Under the pieces are notes generated by a model. It searched no databases. It was given only the letters and a program-made list of their open reading frames with translations, and was not told the DNA's origin. A program made the position numbers and the translations under genes. This document shows, piece by piece, positions 46,925-58,461 of a DNA stretch of 64,000 nt; positions within the stretch are counted from its first letter, which is position 1, and each line of letters opens with the position of its first letter. Location of the stretch: positions 5,022,001-5,086,000 of the forward strand of contig OY754330.1 of the NCBI GenBank assembly GCA_963573305.1, read 5' to 3'. Origin of the DNA: Pyrrhosoma nymphula (taxonomy: Eukaryota > Arthropoda > Insecta > Odonata > Coenagrionidae).

Positions 46925-47095
46925 CCTGCCCAAGGATGGTCCTTCCACGCGGGGGATCGCGGTTCGATCCCCCCCACGGCTTCGACTAGACTCTTGGCAC
47001 GTAGATTTGTGCGGCGATGTGGATATCTTCCTGATATACCTGATGACGCCCTGAGCGTTGAAACACGTGTAATATATTAGACATAAGTGGACATT
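46925..47095 (+). repeat. SINE-like unit with CTGATGA...GAAAC hairpin
   Basis: GCGGTTCGATCCCCCC near 46959 looks like a Pol III B box. About 65 bases later CTGATGACGCCCTGAGCG, with TTGAAAC next to it (47040-47064), carries an intact CUGAUGA string, a small stem ACGC/GCGT with loop CCTGA, and GAAAC. This is the layout of a hammerhead core, although the stem is followed by one extra base before GAAAC. The assignment to a SINE or Penelope-like element is an inference. Confidence 0.45.
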
Positions 47096-48986
47096 ACAAC
47101 TGCTGCAGTTTAATTTAATTGATGTGAATCTCCTTTTGGAAGGGCTTCCGCTTTCTGCTGCGTCTTCGTTTCTTTACTTCGAGCTCTCGTCACTATTGCG
47201 GGCAGCGTTGCTGTACCGAGTGCTCCCAAATGGCGGAGGCGGAAGAGCTAGGTAAAGATTTGCAGAGGATCGATGCCATCGCAAGCCCTTCCAGAAGGAG
47301 ACGGTAGCCATTGCCTTCCGAGCACGGCCTCGATACCCTAGCGCGCCGCCGCCCTCTCATTTCCAATCACCACGACGACCGATCAGAGGGGCGTCGTCGG
47401 GAGGGGGGCGGGATTCGCAGGAGCATCAACGAATACATTCGCGAGGATAAGTGGTCCAGGGAGGGCGACTGGAATACGCGATCGGACTGCGACAGAAACG
47501 CCTCAAAACTCAGCCTCGCTCGCGTCCTCATCCCTAAAGTTGTCGACGCTTGCAGGGTTTAATTTAAGTACTACCCCAAATCGTAGTCCCCGAAATGTTC
47601 AGCGTCAACCTACTGGTTAATTGCTTCGAAGACACCTGAGGAATCGTAGTAATCGATATAATCACAACATTATTGCATTCAATAATCCACGCAAGTCGAG
47701 AAGTGATTGTGTACTCTTACGCGCATTTTAACTCCGTTTGGTTCTCGATTTATATTTATTTTTTGCATTTTAACAAACACAATATAAGAACGGCGCTGTT
47801 TGCCGGTTCCTTACGCGTCGTCCTGACAACCTCAGCATCACGGGTTTCTTATTTTTGTAGAGGTGATGCGATAGAACACACGTCGCTAGAGAGCACCCAC
47901 GAGCCATAATCCGCTCATCCGAACATTTGGCTTAAAACGTTCTTCCCGCACCACTGTCGATGCTGACTAGGTTAAATTCGATAATGTCGGCCGTTCTAAA
48001 CCATTTTCATCTGTATTAATTACCGTTTAAAAACTGGAAGAAACAAAGGGCATTATTAAAGTAATGCAGTTATGACGTTATACGTAAACTCCACACACAC
48101 ACATATGCTCCATTAATTTTTTGAAATACGTTACCTATCCGAAATCGAGTTAGTATGCCAATACTCAGTTTCAAGTCATATGCAAGATATTTATACTAGT
48201 TTGTGTTCGGCAGAGCTAAAATCGAGTTCCATATTATAGAACTTCAAGCATTTGTATCCTAGCCGGTACAAAATTATGTGATAAATCTCAGGTTGTTCTA
48301 TTAATGTAATGTATACACTTGAATCATGCTAGTAAAAATTCTTAATTAATAGCATCATATTTGGAATATAGTTCATAGTTGGTCTAGAGATTACAAAATA
48401 CTCTTTTTTTATTCATAAACAAAGATTTTAAAAGTCATAATGCCACTCCAAATGAATGAACAGTAGCTGAGTTCCATACGATTCCAAATAACCCCCCTCT
48501 GGCTTCCTCGCTTTTCATTGGTGATCGCAGTGGAGGTGACGCCATTGCACATTCTCTCCATCCCCCCCCTCTCGCCACCGGAATCCGTGGTGCATGCACC
48601 ATGCGCCTGAATATTGATGCCGCGCACCTGAATTCCTCTTAGAACTACGCACGCTTTGAACGCGCTCCTGTGTAATGGCGCTAATCACTTCGCGACACAA
48701 CAGTGCCCTGCTTATTCTTCCCATTCGTATCCGACCAGGGTGCGTGCGCACTACTTAGGCACTACGATCTTCAAAAGCGATGAGGAGCATTGTTGATTCG
48801 CCTTGAAATGCGTTCTCGCGAGAAATCGTACTCGCGTCTATGTTCGCATCCTTAAATGGTTGTATGTATTTTGATTTTTCAGTAAAGGAGTCAAACATGG
48901 ATAATTTAAAGTTTTTAATTACCTTTTTGTAAAAAGGTTTCCTTTTTAGGAAGGTACTTGGAATGGCCATTCAAATTATGAACTTA
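47096..48986. other. Intergenic DNA, no gene recognised
   Basis: Mixed to AT-rich sequence. Short frames at 47311-47562 and 48755-48970 have no recognisable motif. No repeat is named. Confidence 0.5.
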
Positions 48987-49553
48987 TGCCTGTCGCTCAC
49001 GGTAAAATTTTCCATTAAAAAATATTTATAAAAATATTTATTGAATATTTTATGAATCATACGTAAAACGTACTTGTTTGCTCACGGTAAAACTATTCAT
49101 AAAACAGCAATGTCCTGCCATCTATGAGACGCTTTGCGAACACGTGAAGTGATAAATGCACTCTCTTTTGGATGACTGTTAAGTTAATAACTATATGTAT
49201 TGTTTATTTACTTACTTTCTGATCACACTCAACGGTGCTAAGGCTCTCTAACGCATTCTTCTAACAACAACAAGAATACTGCCTCAACGTTCCATGAACT
49301 TCCAGCCATGTTTGTTTAAGTTTTCCTTGTTTGGCTTCCCATGGATACGAGAATATTATCAACGCGATGAGGGGAACGTCTCATTAGTTGTTGCATAAAA
49401 CCGTTTTATGAAAATAGAACCTGTCCTATTCCGTAAAACATTTTATAAAACTGGGTTTTATAAAACGGTTTTATCGTTAGCAAAGCTAATTTTTATAAAA
49501 TTAGTCGATTTTATAAAACGTTTTACCGAAAATTTTACCGTGAGCAACAGGCA
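48987..49553. mobile_element. Fold-back DNA transposon with TTA duplication
   Basis: The left end TGCCTGTCGCTCACGGTAAA and right end TTTACCGTGAGCAACAGGCA are inverted repeats continuing into AATTTTC, flanked by TTA at 48984-48986 and 49554-49556. A second GCTCACGGTAAAACTATTCA copy lies inside the left half (49080), and palindromes such as ATAAAACGGTTTTAT fill the right half. No protein is encoded. A TTA duplication again fits PIF/Harbinger-type transposition, but the ends are unrelated to those of 17259-18507. Confidence 0.7.
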
Positions 49554-49556
49554 TTA

Positions 49557-51025
49557 GAAAAAGAATCCGACCTTTATTCTTGGGTATCTGTAGATGCTTC
49601 TCACCAGTATTTTATTAAACGTTTCGCGAGCGGACATAGTTCGATTCATCCCTGCGCGCTGATGAGCAATTTCAATCTGCGCCAACTTCAACACCTTTGA
49701 ATTTAAAGACCTCTTTATTTCCCGTGTGATCCGGGGCGATTAGATTGATTGATTCCCACGAGCGGATTGGAGGTTTACCTTTAAACGATTGAGACCTAAC
49801 GTTCTCACGGCGCAACTGCAATTTTATTGGCCAATTCCATTTCCTTATTGTGTATATCTAACTTCCCAGGAGAGCAACAACCGTCGTTGAAGACGACTCG
49901 GATTCGGACCGTGTGGGGGTCGTGAGCACATGTAGCTACGGAAGAGCGTATAGCGCGCGAGGAAGGATCTCAAAAGGGTTCTCCTTGAAGAGTGAGAGGT
50001 AGTAGTCGTGCTGCTGGAAGGAGCATTAACGGCCAGTAAGCAGGCCTAACGAGGTTGGAAGCATGTCAACGAGAGCAAAGCGTACCTACTTTTAAAAAAA
50101 GACCAATGCTGGCTAATTGCGGGTGACTACAGATTTCAATCGCTCGCCGCCAATTGGAAGTCTACATAGGGTGAGTAGCGGTAGGGGGGGGGATATACGG
50201 GGGAGGGGGTGAGGAGGGGAAGGGGGGGAACAGGGGTTCAAGTCATCGTGGCTACCACGTCGTCCAGCGGTGGAACCTCTTTCTCCTCCCATTCGGCCAT
50301 TTAGACACACGCGAACCGCCGCACATTTGCTTTTCGCGGAATGAATGGCGCTCCGTAATGAAAATCAAACACGGGCAGCCCTACATCACTTAAGGATCGC
50401 GTCGCGCTCCGTAATGCACGGGAGGAGGAGGAGAACCCCCTCTCCCCCCAGCCTCCCCCCCCCTCGTGCCCCCCCTCACCCTCCAAACCCTTGCCAAGGA
50501 CGAAGGCCTAGTGCACTCTCTTCGCGGGGAATGAAATCATGAAATCGCATTCACGGACGCCACCGAACCACGCATTCATCTCATGGAAAGGAGAAGAGGA
50601 TAAAAACCAGGATTAAATAATTCATCCACGAACGTTGGAGAAAATCATTTGCCATCAAACCTCGGATTACGTTAGCTATACGATGCGATCTAACGCATAA
50701 CTTGGACTTCTATCTTACGTTTGATTACACACTCTGCACAAAAATATGCAGGTAAGTCGCAAAATAACATCCAAATATTCGTAAGATTCAAAAGAGGATC
50801 AGTGACCCTCAGTATAGCTACTTATTAAAGGGGTTAAATCACATAGGATGACGGATAAGAGCCGTGCTCACTTCTCACCAGCGACAGATTCGATTCGGGG
50901 GTCGCGGTTCGAATCCCATCGTGCCCTTCCGACACACTCCGTCGCGTGCTCTGACCATAGCGCCGGGATGAGGCTCTGCTCTCCTCCGGCCACGGCCACT
51001 CGCGCGTGTCATTTCAGGATCAAAT
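49557..51025. other. Intergenic DNA; isolated B-box-like SINE scrap
   Basis: GGTTCGAATCCCATCGTGCC near 50905 is B-box-like but has no convincing A box. G-rich (50184-50232) and C-rich (50435-50490) tracts are present. No gene is seen. Confidence 0.5.
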
Positions 51026-51323
51026 ACTCCTACTCCTCCTCTTCCTCCTCGTCCTCCTCTTCCTACTCCTCCTCTTTCTCCTCCTCTTCCTTCTCCTCCT
51101 CTTCCTTCTCCTCCTCTTCCTCCTACTCTTCCACCTCCTCTTCCTCCTTTTCCTTCTCCTCCTCTTCCTCCTCCTCTTCCTCTTCCTCCTACTCTTCCAC
51201 CTCCTCCTCCTACTCCTCTTACTCCTCCTACACCTCCTCCTCAACTTTTACTCCACCTCCTCCTACATCTCCTCCTCTTCTTCCTCCAACTCTTCCTCCT
51301 CATACTATTTCTCCTCCTCCTAC
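51026..51323. repeat. (TCC)n/(TTCC) imperfect microsatellite, ~300 bp
   Basis: CTCCTCTTCCTCCTCCTCTT-type sequence runs almost without purines on the plus strand. It yields a long poly-Ser or poly-Leu frame on plus and an Arg/Lys-rich frame on minus, none of which is credible as protein. The homopyrimidine/homopurine nature makes triplex formation possible. Confidence 0.9.
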
Positions 51324-51339
51324 TCGCGTGCTCTCGGCA

Positions 51340-51960
51340 GTTAAGAGGGAGATAGAGAGAGAGGGAGAGGAGGGAAGGTTTTAGGGAGACGGGAAGATGT
51401 GGTGAAGACGTCGCAAAATCCAAGGATTGGTCGAAAGAGGATCGTCGGTTAGGAGAGAGGATTTTAAAAGTTGCCGTCAGTGTGTGAGGGACGTAATATG
51501 GAAGGACAAATGAATGAAGGGACGCGATCTAATATCCGCAATGGGCGCGGCGCCAGCGTCGCAAATATCGCGAGTGTCGAAAGGGGGCGCGGGTATCGCA
51601 CGACTCGAGAGTCCTCGGAGCGATATGTGGAAGGAGCTCTAATCGGAGATCTCGCTGCCGATAGAGACGAAAATACACGGCTCGTTTAAAAGAGAGAGAG
51701 GGTTGTCTCGGTGGGAAATATGAGCGAGAGACGGGAGGGGGTGGGTTGGGGGTGGGGGTGGGTGGGGTTGCTTGGGGGTGGGAGTCAGTTTGCCACGAGA
51801 GAGCGCGTGAGGAGACGACACGAAAGGATGATAAAGGGGGCGGGGGGGGGGGGCAAGGCGGAGGGGGGACTGATTTACGACTCGGGGATGAGGGAAGTGG
51901 TGGGTGGGGGGGGGGGGGTGGAGGAGTCCTTGGGGGCGGTGGGGGAGGGGAGGTCTTAAA
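51340..51960. other. Purine-rich GC island
   Basis: GAGAGAGAGGGAGAGGAGGG lies at 51352 on, and G-rich sequence with runs of 8-11 G at 51840-51955. It directly follows the TCC microsatellite, with purines now on the plus strand. The long frames are low-complexity artefacts. Confidence 0.6.
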
Positions 51961-52024
51961 TTAGCGCAATAAAAGTCGCGTGCGCCCACCCGCTCGGCAA
52001 TTGTTACGCCTCCCTCTCATTTGT

Positions 52025-52305
52025 AGCGGAGGTGGTTGAAGGGGGTGTAAATTTAAAGGTGTCGGACGAAGTCAAATACCTGGGAATCACCGTAACTTCG
52101 GAACCAGCGAAGGGGGTCAACGTAAACGAATCATTTGCGACGCTGCACTAAAGAAACTAGGATTTATCAAGGGAATTGTGTAGGAAGGATCTTCGATGAA
52201 AATCAAAATGGAGAGGCTAAGAAATACAGTTGGGTGAGTTATTGCTCACTGATTAGAGCGCATATCGAACACGCCGCTAGCATTCGGGAGGACTCTTGAA
52301 CCGAA
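52025..52305 (+). pseudogene. LINE fragment, post-catalytic region of reverse transcriptase
   Basis: VNLKVSDEVKYLGITVTSE at 52047 on is the K-YLGVTI block that follows YADD in CR1/jockey-like LINEs. After a one-base frame change, ICDAALKKLGFIKGIV and then LIRAHIEHAASI match the standard ..A.KKLGFIKR and LVRPHIEYAASVWDP segments. The catalytic core and both ends are missing. It lies about 600 bp upstream of the candidate exon, in what would be its intron. Confidence 0.75.
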
Positions 52306-52912
52306 AGAGAGAATTTTACTAAGGCAATGGTCACCACGAAGGGATTCGTACTCGGCTGAAGGGATTCGCCACCGTAAGCTGGCAGTGACGGAATGTGACC
52401 TCACGTGATGTATGGTCAGCGTGTGCGCATGGTGGCCTAGGCGTGCGTGCGCCACCCCAGAGGACGGGTGCTGAGAGATCAACCGAGCGGCACACGTGTG
52501 CAACCGCGAGGACACCAACCAGATGGATTTGTATACACGGCTACCTCGTCGCGTGTCCACTTCTCGCCCCTCCCCAACCCCTTCCCAACCCCCCGTCCCC
52601 CTGGCAACGGAGGCCAACGGCATTGCGGATTCGACCCACGTCCGAAAGTGTTCTTGGAGAGACATTGCACCACCACCGTGCGAACACCAAGAGCGGGTGA
52701 TACAGTTTGCAACCCGACAGTTTCTCCTCCTTCATCGCCGCGCTCAACTTTCTCATCATTTTTTCTACCAAATATTTCTCATCAGTCCCTGAATTAAACA
52801 CTGAGGCATTATACTGGCACTTTTTACCAAAATATATATATTGTTATTTATATTATTATTTATTATATAATATATTATTTATATTTATTAAATATTGTTT
52901 ATTCTTATGCAG
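52306..52912. other. Spacer with AT microsatellite before candidate exon
   Basis: GC-balanced sequence to 52790 with no recognisable gene, then an ATATTATTTATT-type low-complexity tract (52836-52896) leading to a TTATTCTTATGCAG acceptor-like end. Confidence 0.5.
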
Positions 52913-53160
52913 AGTCTGAGATAAACGAGTGGAGTCAAGCAAATAAGGCTCAATCCCTAGTGGAAAATTTAATGGTTATGTTGGCTCAATTTTCCGAACC
53001 ATACAATAAGAACACAGCGATATCCACTTTATCCGGAGTTTCCTCCCCGCATGAAAATACGTACTATGTTACTGCTTTTAGTTTCATCGACAGCGACACT
53101 CTTCTTTTAACAGACAATAATCCATCATTTAACAGAAGACGTACTGTGTACATTTTAAAG
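52913..53160 (+). CDS. Candidate protein-coding exon, unidentified gene
   Basis: A 248-bp segment is bounded by a good splice acceptor (TTTATTCTTATGCAG, ending 52912) and a possible donor (AAG|GTTAGA at 53161). It holds 82 full codons after two bases of a split codon. The protein has balanced composition and varied codon use, unlike the artefactual frames elsewhere. An N-terminal helical-looking part (SEINEWSQANKAQSLVENL) is followed by a strand-like part (YYVTAFSFIDSDTLLLTDNN, then RRRTVYILK). The second part has the rhythm of a beta-propeller blade, as in NHL- or WD-type repeats, but I cannot name a family. Alternatively the frame runs on six codons to TGA at 53179, with AATAAA at 53219, making it a last exon. 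I found no partner exon. An unrecognised mobile-element gene is possible. Confidence 0.5.
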
Positions 53161-53181
53161 GTTAGATACACTACGCCGTGA

Positions 53182-55739
53182 GCGGTTGAAGATATGTAAA
53201 GAAATCATGGATAGACGAAATAAATTTGTTGCTATCTTGGGTTGGTTTTACTTTAGTTGTACATATATGCAGAGACCGCATGAAATATTCGAAGACTAAC
53301 TCTCGCTTACACTGCCATTCCTAGCAATCAACATTCAGAATTCAAAAGACCTATTCCGAAACTTCTGTTGTAGAATGAACAGTTGCTCTCACAATCCCAT
53401 AAGGTCCCCGCTCGACTCCATTTTAATTATCAGTCCCACGTGAGCCACTTGACAAAAGACGATCAACGACGTGGGCAAAGGGACACGAGGACGCAGTTGT
53501 CGCGGTCAACTCGTCTTCCGGAATCTCACGAGTACCACCTCTTTCCTGATCCGGGTCCTCTTTCAACATTGCGACGGTGAATTCAAGCTTACTTCAATTC
53601 TTCCTCAGAAAGCGCAATTTCTAACAACATATTGAGTATCTTGAATTTGAATTTATTGAGTTGATCTTATAGTGTCTGTTACAAAAATCTTCCCCAGGAA
53701 ATCGCTTCTGGAAGATGACGTATCTCCGAAGTCAATATACGAAGTGTGCCGAGGGTGATTACACATGCATAACTCAATCGCCGCGATTAGAAGAACCCCC
53801 CTTCCCCCTCAGCACATGTCTCCCCCCCCCCGAACCCCAAAGAGCCCGTACTAGGTACTCCTAGAAACTGTAATAAAATGACCTAATCCAATGAGATAAC
53901 CTCACCACTACCAGTCGCCTGAGAAAAGAGACGCAGTCGGGGAAGGTGTTATGGTCGTGTAGTGTTGTGTTTGCGTGGAATAGGAGACTTAAAACCGAAT
54001 AAATACTTACTACAACTAGAAAAACTTTTTTTTCCTTTTTTCGTTTGGTCTTTCAATACCTTCCCTGGCATTCTTTTCTTTTAATGTTTCCACCCTTTTG
54101 GTATCAAGTTGAGGAAAAGCTTCGCGTTCCCCACATTGGCCAGCATGCTCTAACAAACCCCACTCCTCACTAACAGACCCCCCCCCTCGCCCTCCCCCTC
54201 ACCGCGAGCGGCGGCGGTGCCGACGATGTGCAAGCACACAAGCCGAGTGTGTGACTGGGGTGGTGCTTCAAGAGGGGAGGGGGGGGGGAAGTGTGGTCGC
54301 CGCCCCCCAACCCCCCTCGCTGGCACTTCGAGTGGGAGCGGGGTGCGGTAGGTCGCGGGTAACTCAAGACAATTTGATTCATAAGGTTTTGCCATTTCAT
54401 GTGTATTATTATTGCACTGCATCCCGAAATATTTGACTACCGCGGAATGATACAACACGATCACTAACATCTGGAAACCCAAATATAAATATACCATTAC
54501 TTCTGACAATTACCCTCATAACGGACATCTTTCCATAAAGTACGTCACAAATAGGACACACCAGTGAATAACAATGCGAAAAACATCTTTAAAGGTATTA
54601 TCCAATGCTTTACTTCGCATAAAATCACACTTTTTCAATGATTTTCGTCGTTACCATTTTGCTGTTGTTAGTTCAAACCCAAGCGACATGTTTTAACAAA
54701 TGATATCCGAACGCCAAGGAGTCAAACGTCAATGGAAGCCTAGAAAACGATTCTTCCATAGAATATCTATTTTAATTCTGCTTTAAAATATCAATACAAC
54801 TATTTTAATCCTGTTTCAAAATATCAAGACTTATTGAGAGAGGCGTAAATTAAACGAATTAATTCCCATCAGCACAGAATTATGTTCTCTTGATAGTGAA
54901 TCCAATTGCTTTACATCCTCTGACGGATGAGCTCGTGGAATCAAGTACTAGACCGTTTAGTCACAGAATTAAATGTGTTCACAACAAACAATACCTTGAA
55001 TTGTAAATGCAGTGTAAACTTCAAAGATGAATTATTCGCAATCAAAATGCAAGAGGAGATATTATAACTAATTTTCGCGCATAAGTTCAAATATGGTCGT
55101 CAGCGAAAAGTTATCAATCTAAAAGTTTTATTGACCAATTGTACGAAAGCTTGCTCAAAAGTGCTTCTCTTGTGATTGTCGGAGTGATTGAAAGTGGTTA
55201 CTTTGAAGTTTCATTACCTGTAATTGCGACCTTAATAAATTAGAATCTATCCTGCCAAGGGATCGAAAGTGTTCAGCGACGATTGAGACGCAAAGGACGC
55301 ACTCTGAAAAGCATAATGGACTTCGGCTACAAGAAAAAATCATCCCTGAGGTGCAATTATGGGATACGTTTTACAGTATACTTGTTCTTACCTTACAACC
55401 ATACAACATAAGTATACCTTACAACATCAAAACATCCTTGGAAACTCGAATTTTAGATAACGCAGTAGGTAGATAAAAAAACATTGGCTGCAATATAAAA
55501 CCTCGAAGAGCTCCCATATTAGATTGAACCGAGTGACAGTACTAGGAGTTTTATATACACAAACGTCCTATTATTTCTACCGAATATCCCCCTCCCAAAA
55601 GATAAACCAGCCTCCTGAGCACGGCAATTTGGTCCACAGTGGTAAACAGACTCAAAGAAATAAAAGTCAATTTCAAGGGTGCAAGAAGAGTGTCCCAAGC
55701 CCTTCACAGGGCAGCACAATAATGATAATTCCCTTCGCG
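53182..55739. other. Intergenic or intronic DNA, no gene recognised
   Basis: An AATAAA is at 53219-53224. GC-rich patches occur at 53795-53850 and 54165-54360. The rest is AT-rich. No further exon matching the 52913 segment could be identified. Confidence 0.45.
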
Positions 55740-57300
55740 TGAGAGATCGGGCCAGGGGGGGGAGGGAGGGGAGGAGGGGAGGGGGGCACGAATCGGCCGT
55801 TTTGGGAAGGGATAAGCGGTCGGTCATCATCGCCAAGGGGAGTGGGGGGGTTGAAGGGGGGAGGGGGGGTGGTAAAACACCAAGAGAGAGAAAATACAAG
55901 CGTGGAAGAGAGGCGCGAAGGACGACGGGAAGAGGAGGAGAGGCGAGGAAGAGGAGGTGGACGGGTGAGGCGCGTTCTACCTCGCGGGGGTGCACCGCCT
56001 CTTGCCTCACCGCATTGTGCGCGCCCGACACCCCTTCGTTTCCCTGCGGGGGAGGCGGTGGGCACCCGGGGGTGGCCGCTGTCGGATAACACGGGGGCAG
56101 CTGGCCCCTTTCCCACCGGAGCAGGGGGCGGGTCCGCCAAAAGAGCGAAGGAAAGTCGGGGGAGGAGACCCTCGCGTCTGCGGGGGGTCGGGGCGGGACA
56201 ATGGGTGGAGGTGAGGAGGTGTTCGCGGGGGAGGAGGCGTGACGGCGGAAGGGAGGCCTCCCCCGCCCCCTCGGAGGTCGGAAGGGGCGGTGGGAGAAGG
56301 CATGGAGTAAAAAAAGGGAACAAATGTCAGAGGGAGAGTGAAAAGTTTCACTGAAAACAGCCGGGGGAGGGCTTTAAGGGACTCCTCTCGTGGGTACACG
56401 TGAAATGCACGCATGCCTACTACTCAGTTGTTTGGCCTCTTCTCGCCTCAAACGCCTCGCTCAGAGGACGCGGAGCAACCCACCGCACTCCCTGCCCAGC
56501 AATCTGTGACGGCGAGAAAAGCGATTGGAATCGTGGGCGAAGAGAGAATTCCCGCACCGGCGCCTCATTTCCATCGCAATGGACCAAGGGTGCAAGCGAT
56601 CCTCCGTCCCCGAAGGGGGAAGATGTGTCGAGAGTCTGTGGAGGAGTTGACACTCGCTCGCGGTCTCCGGAATTGATGTCAGACGAAGTCGTCTCACTTG
56701 AACCAACCGACGCCAAAACGGTATCGCACGAACAGCCTCGTGGGTGTCACAATCTTACGACTTGGTTCACCACCAACATTTTGTAACGGATATCTAAACG
56801 TGCGTTCATGAAAACTAGCCATATCCGAAGTGCAAAGGCCCCACACCTGCCTCCAGAAAGGATGACGCCCCCGGGAGGCAATGAGTGTCACCATTCATGG
56901 CGGAGAGGAGGGAAACCCGTTGCGCGGCTGAAAGGCGCCGAAGGAGGGAATGAGGTAGAGATGCTAATCGCGAGAGGGAGGGAAGTATGTATGTACAATG
57001 AGGGGGCGTGAGGTATATTCAGAGAGAGAGAGAGGCGGAGTCTTTGCTTGGAAGTGGGGGGTGTGGAGGCCATTCATTGCCCCGGCGGCGGAGGCGGTCA
57101 TTGTGGGACCGTTTGACGATGAATCGCTAGGTGGGGGCCCCCCTTGGTGGGGGCACGGACAACAGATTTCACCCTGCGGGGGGGGGGGGGTGTTTGAAGG
57201 GTCAGCGAGTTGGGGGAATGAGGGGGTTGAGGCGAGAGGAAGAGACAGTTGCGGGAGGGAGGGGGGAAATGTCCGCGGAGGGACGATGGTGTAGTAAAAG
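55740..57300. other. Large GC-rich region, purine-rich at both ends
   Basis: 55755-55990 and 57160-57290 are G/A-rich on the plus strand. 56040-56290 is mixed GGGGG/CCCC. A short (GA)n run is at 57019-57033. The long frames on both strands are low complexity. No exon is recognised. Confidence 0.55.
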
Positions 57301-57727
57301 AACGGGCGTCAGGATCAATTTCGCATTCGCACCCATCCATTCCCAAAATAAGAAACTTAACTCTTCGAGTGAACGACTACCCACAATTAGTCCAACGCGA
57401 GTTCAGACAAAAATAGCACGACGTTCCTTCGGTCGACACATCGAATATTCGCTCTCGATTTGAGTATAGCGAAAGTGCACCGGCTTCTCACCCGATTGAA
57501 AAAATAATGGTTGGACCCCATTTGGAGTTTTAGTCGTTGACGCGGAAAGTGTTCACTCTCGGAGAGGAGACGAACGGACGAACAACGGGTTCATTCGAAA
57601 AAGAAAGTAAACGAATGAGGCTCAGTTGAGTCTACATATATTATATAGTCTTGAGCATACACATAAGTATAATCACATTAACTGACTCTTGAAGAACGAA
57701 GCAATGGATATCGAAATGTACCGGTAC

Positions 57728-57940
57728 CTGTGATTTTGTTACAGGCCGTGGAATTGAACACACGAGATCGTTACTGCTCCGGTGCACTCTGGGAAATGCA
57801 GGAGTGACAAAACTCCACGGTTTTGGAGCGGAGAAACACCGATCTATGTTTTCCCGGAGCTGTGGTTTCCTGGATTCTGTCACAGCACCGAGTAGTAACG
57901 AAGAGATCAGTGTGACCAAATCACAGGTCCTGAAATCACA
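57728..57940. repeat. Imperfect fold-back repeat
   Basis: ACCTGTGATTTTGTTACAGG on the left pairs loosely with CACACTGATC-type sequence and CCAAATCACAGGT on the right. Inside, GTTACTGCTCCGGTGC pairs with GCACCGAGTAGTAAC, and GTGACAAAACTCC with GGATTCTGTCAC. ATGCAGGAGTGAC here resembles ATGCAGGAGCGTGAC of the 9.7-kb hairpin repeat, so it may be a distant relative. Confidence 0.5.
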
Positions 57941-58316
57941 CCCCATCCCTAACGCCCAGTAGCAGGGCCGTTATTTACTTAAAGGCAGGTCAGAGTAATC
58001 GAATGAAAAACGCTTTCTGAACAACAATACAAGATTTCAATTAAAAGGACCGTAAGTGAAAAGAATCCTCCATCCCGGAGCCAATTAAGAGTCTCGGAAA
58101 TTTTAAAAGTATCAGGATTATCACAATAATTACGACCTAAATAGATACGGTAAACACGTATTAATTTATGAGAAAATATTATATCACGGTCAAGGAAGGC
58201 ATTGCTGGATATCATACGGATACCGGCAAAACACCGACAGTACACGAGGAGCAGAGCAAAAACCAAACGGAGGACACTCAACGGCTCTGAAGACTTGTGT
58301 TTTCGCGACGCATAGC

Positions 58317-58461
58317 GTCATGGAAGGCTATTCGGGTTTGCCACCGGGCTATTCGGGTTTGCCATCAGCCCTTGAGGATGGATCTCGACTCGAGGTCCGA
58401 AACGTCGGCAGCGATAAGAGGAGTGACCCCGGTGGCAAAAACCCGAATAGCCTTCCATGAC
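58317..58461 (+). repeat. Fold-back hairpin repeat, copy 3 (GAAACGTC core)
   Basis: Arms GTCATGGAAGGCTATTCGGG and CCCGAATAGCCTTCCATGAC continue into TTTGCCACCGG and CCGGTGGCAAA, and are identical apart from a 2-base insertion. Between them, CTTGAGGAT (58371-58379) precedes a perfect 19-nt hairpin (58380-58398; 8-bp stem, loop ACT) and then GAAACGTC. GGCTATTCGGGTTTGCCA is duplicated in tandem in the left arm. The flanks match copy 2 at 18.1 kb exactly except one base. Confidence 0.8.

Noticed and set aside
51006..51384. Poly-serine/poly-leucine proteins on plus and an Arg/Lys-rich one on minus
   Set aside because: All are translations of the TCC microsatellite.
57979..58281. 100-codon minus-strand frame with a signal-peptide-like start
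   Set aside because: It begins at TTG, not ATG, has no homology I recognise and ends beside a repeat; likely chance.
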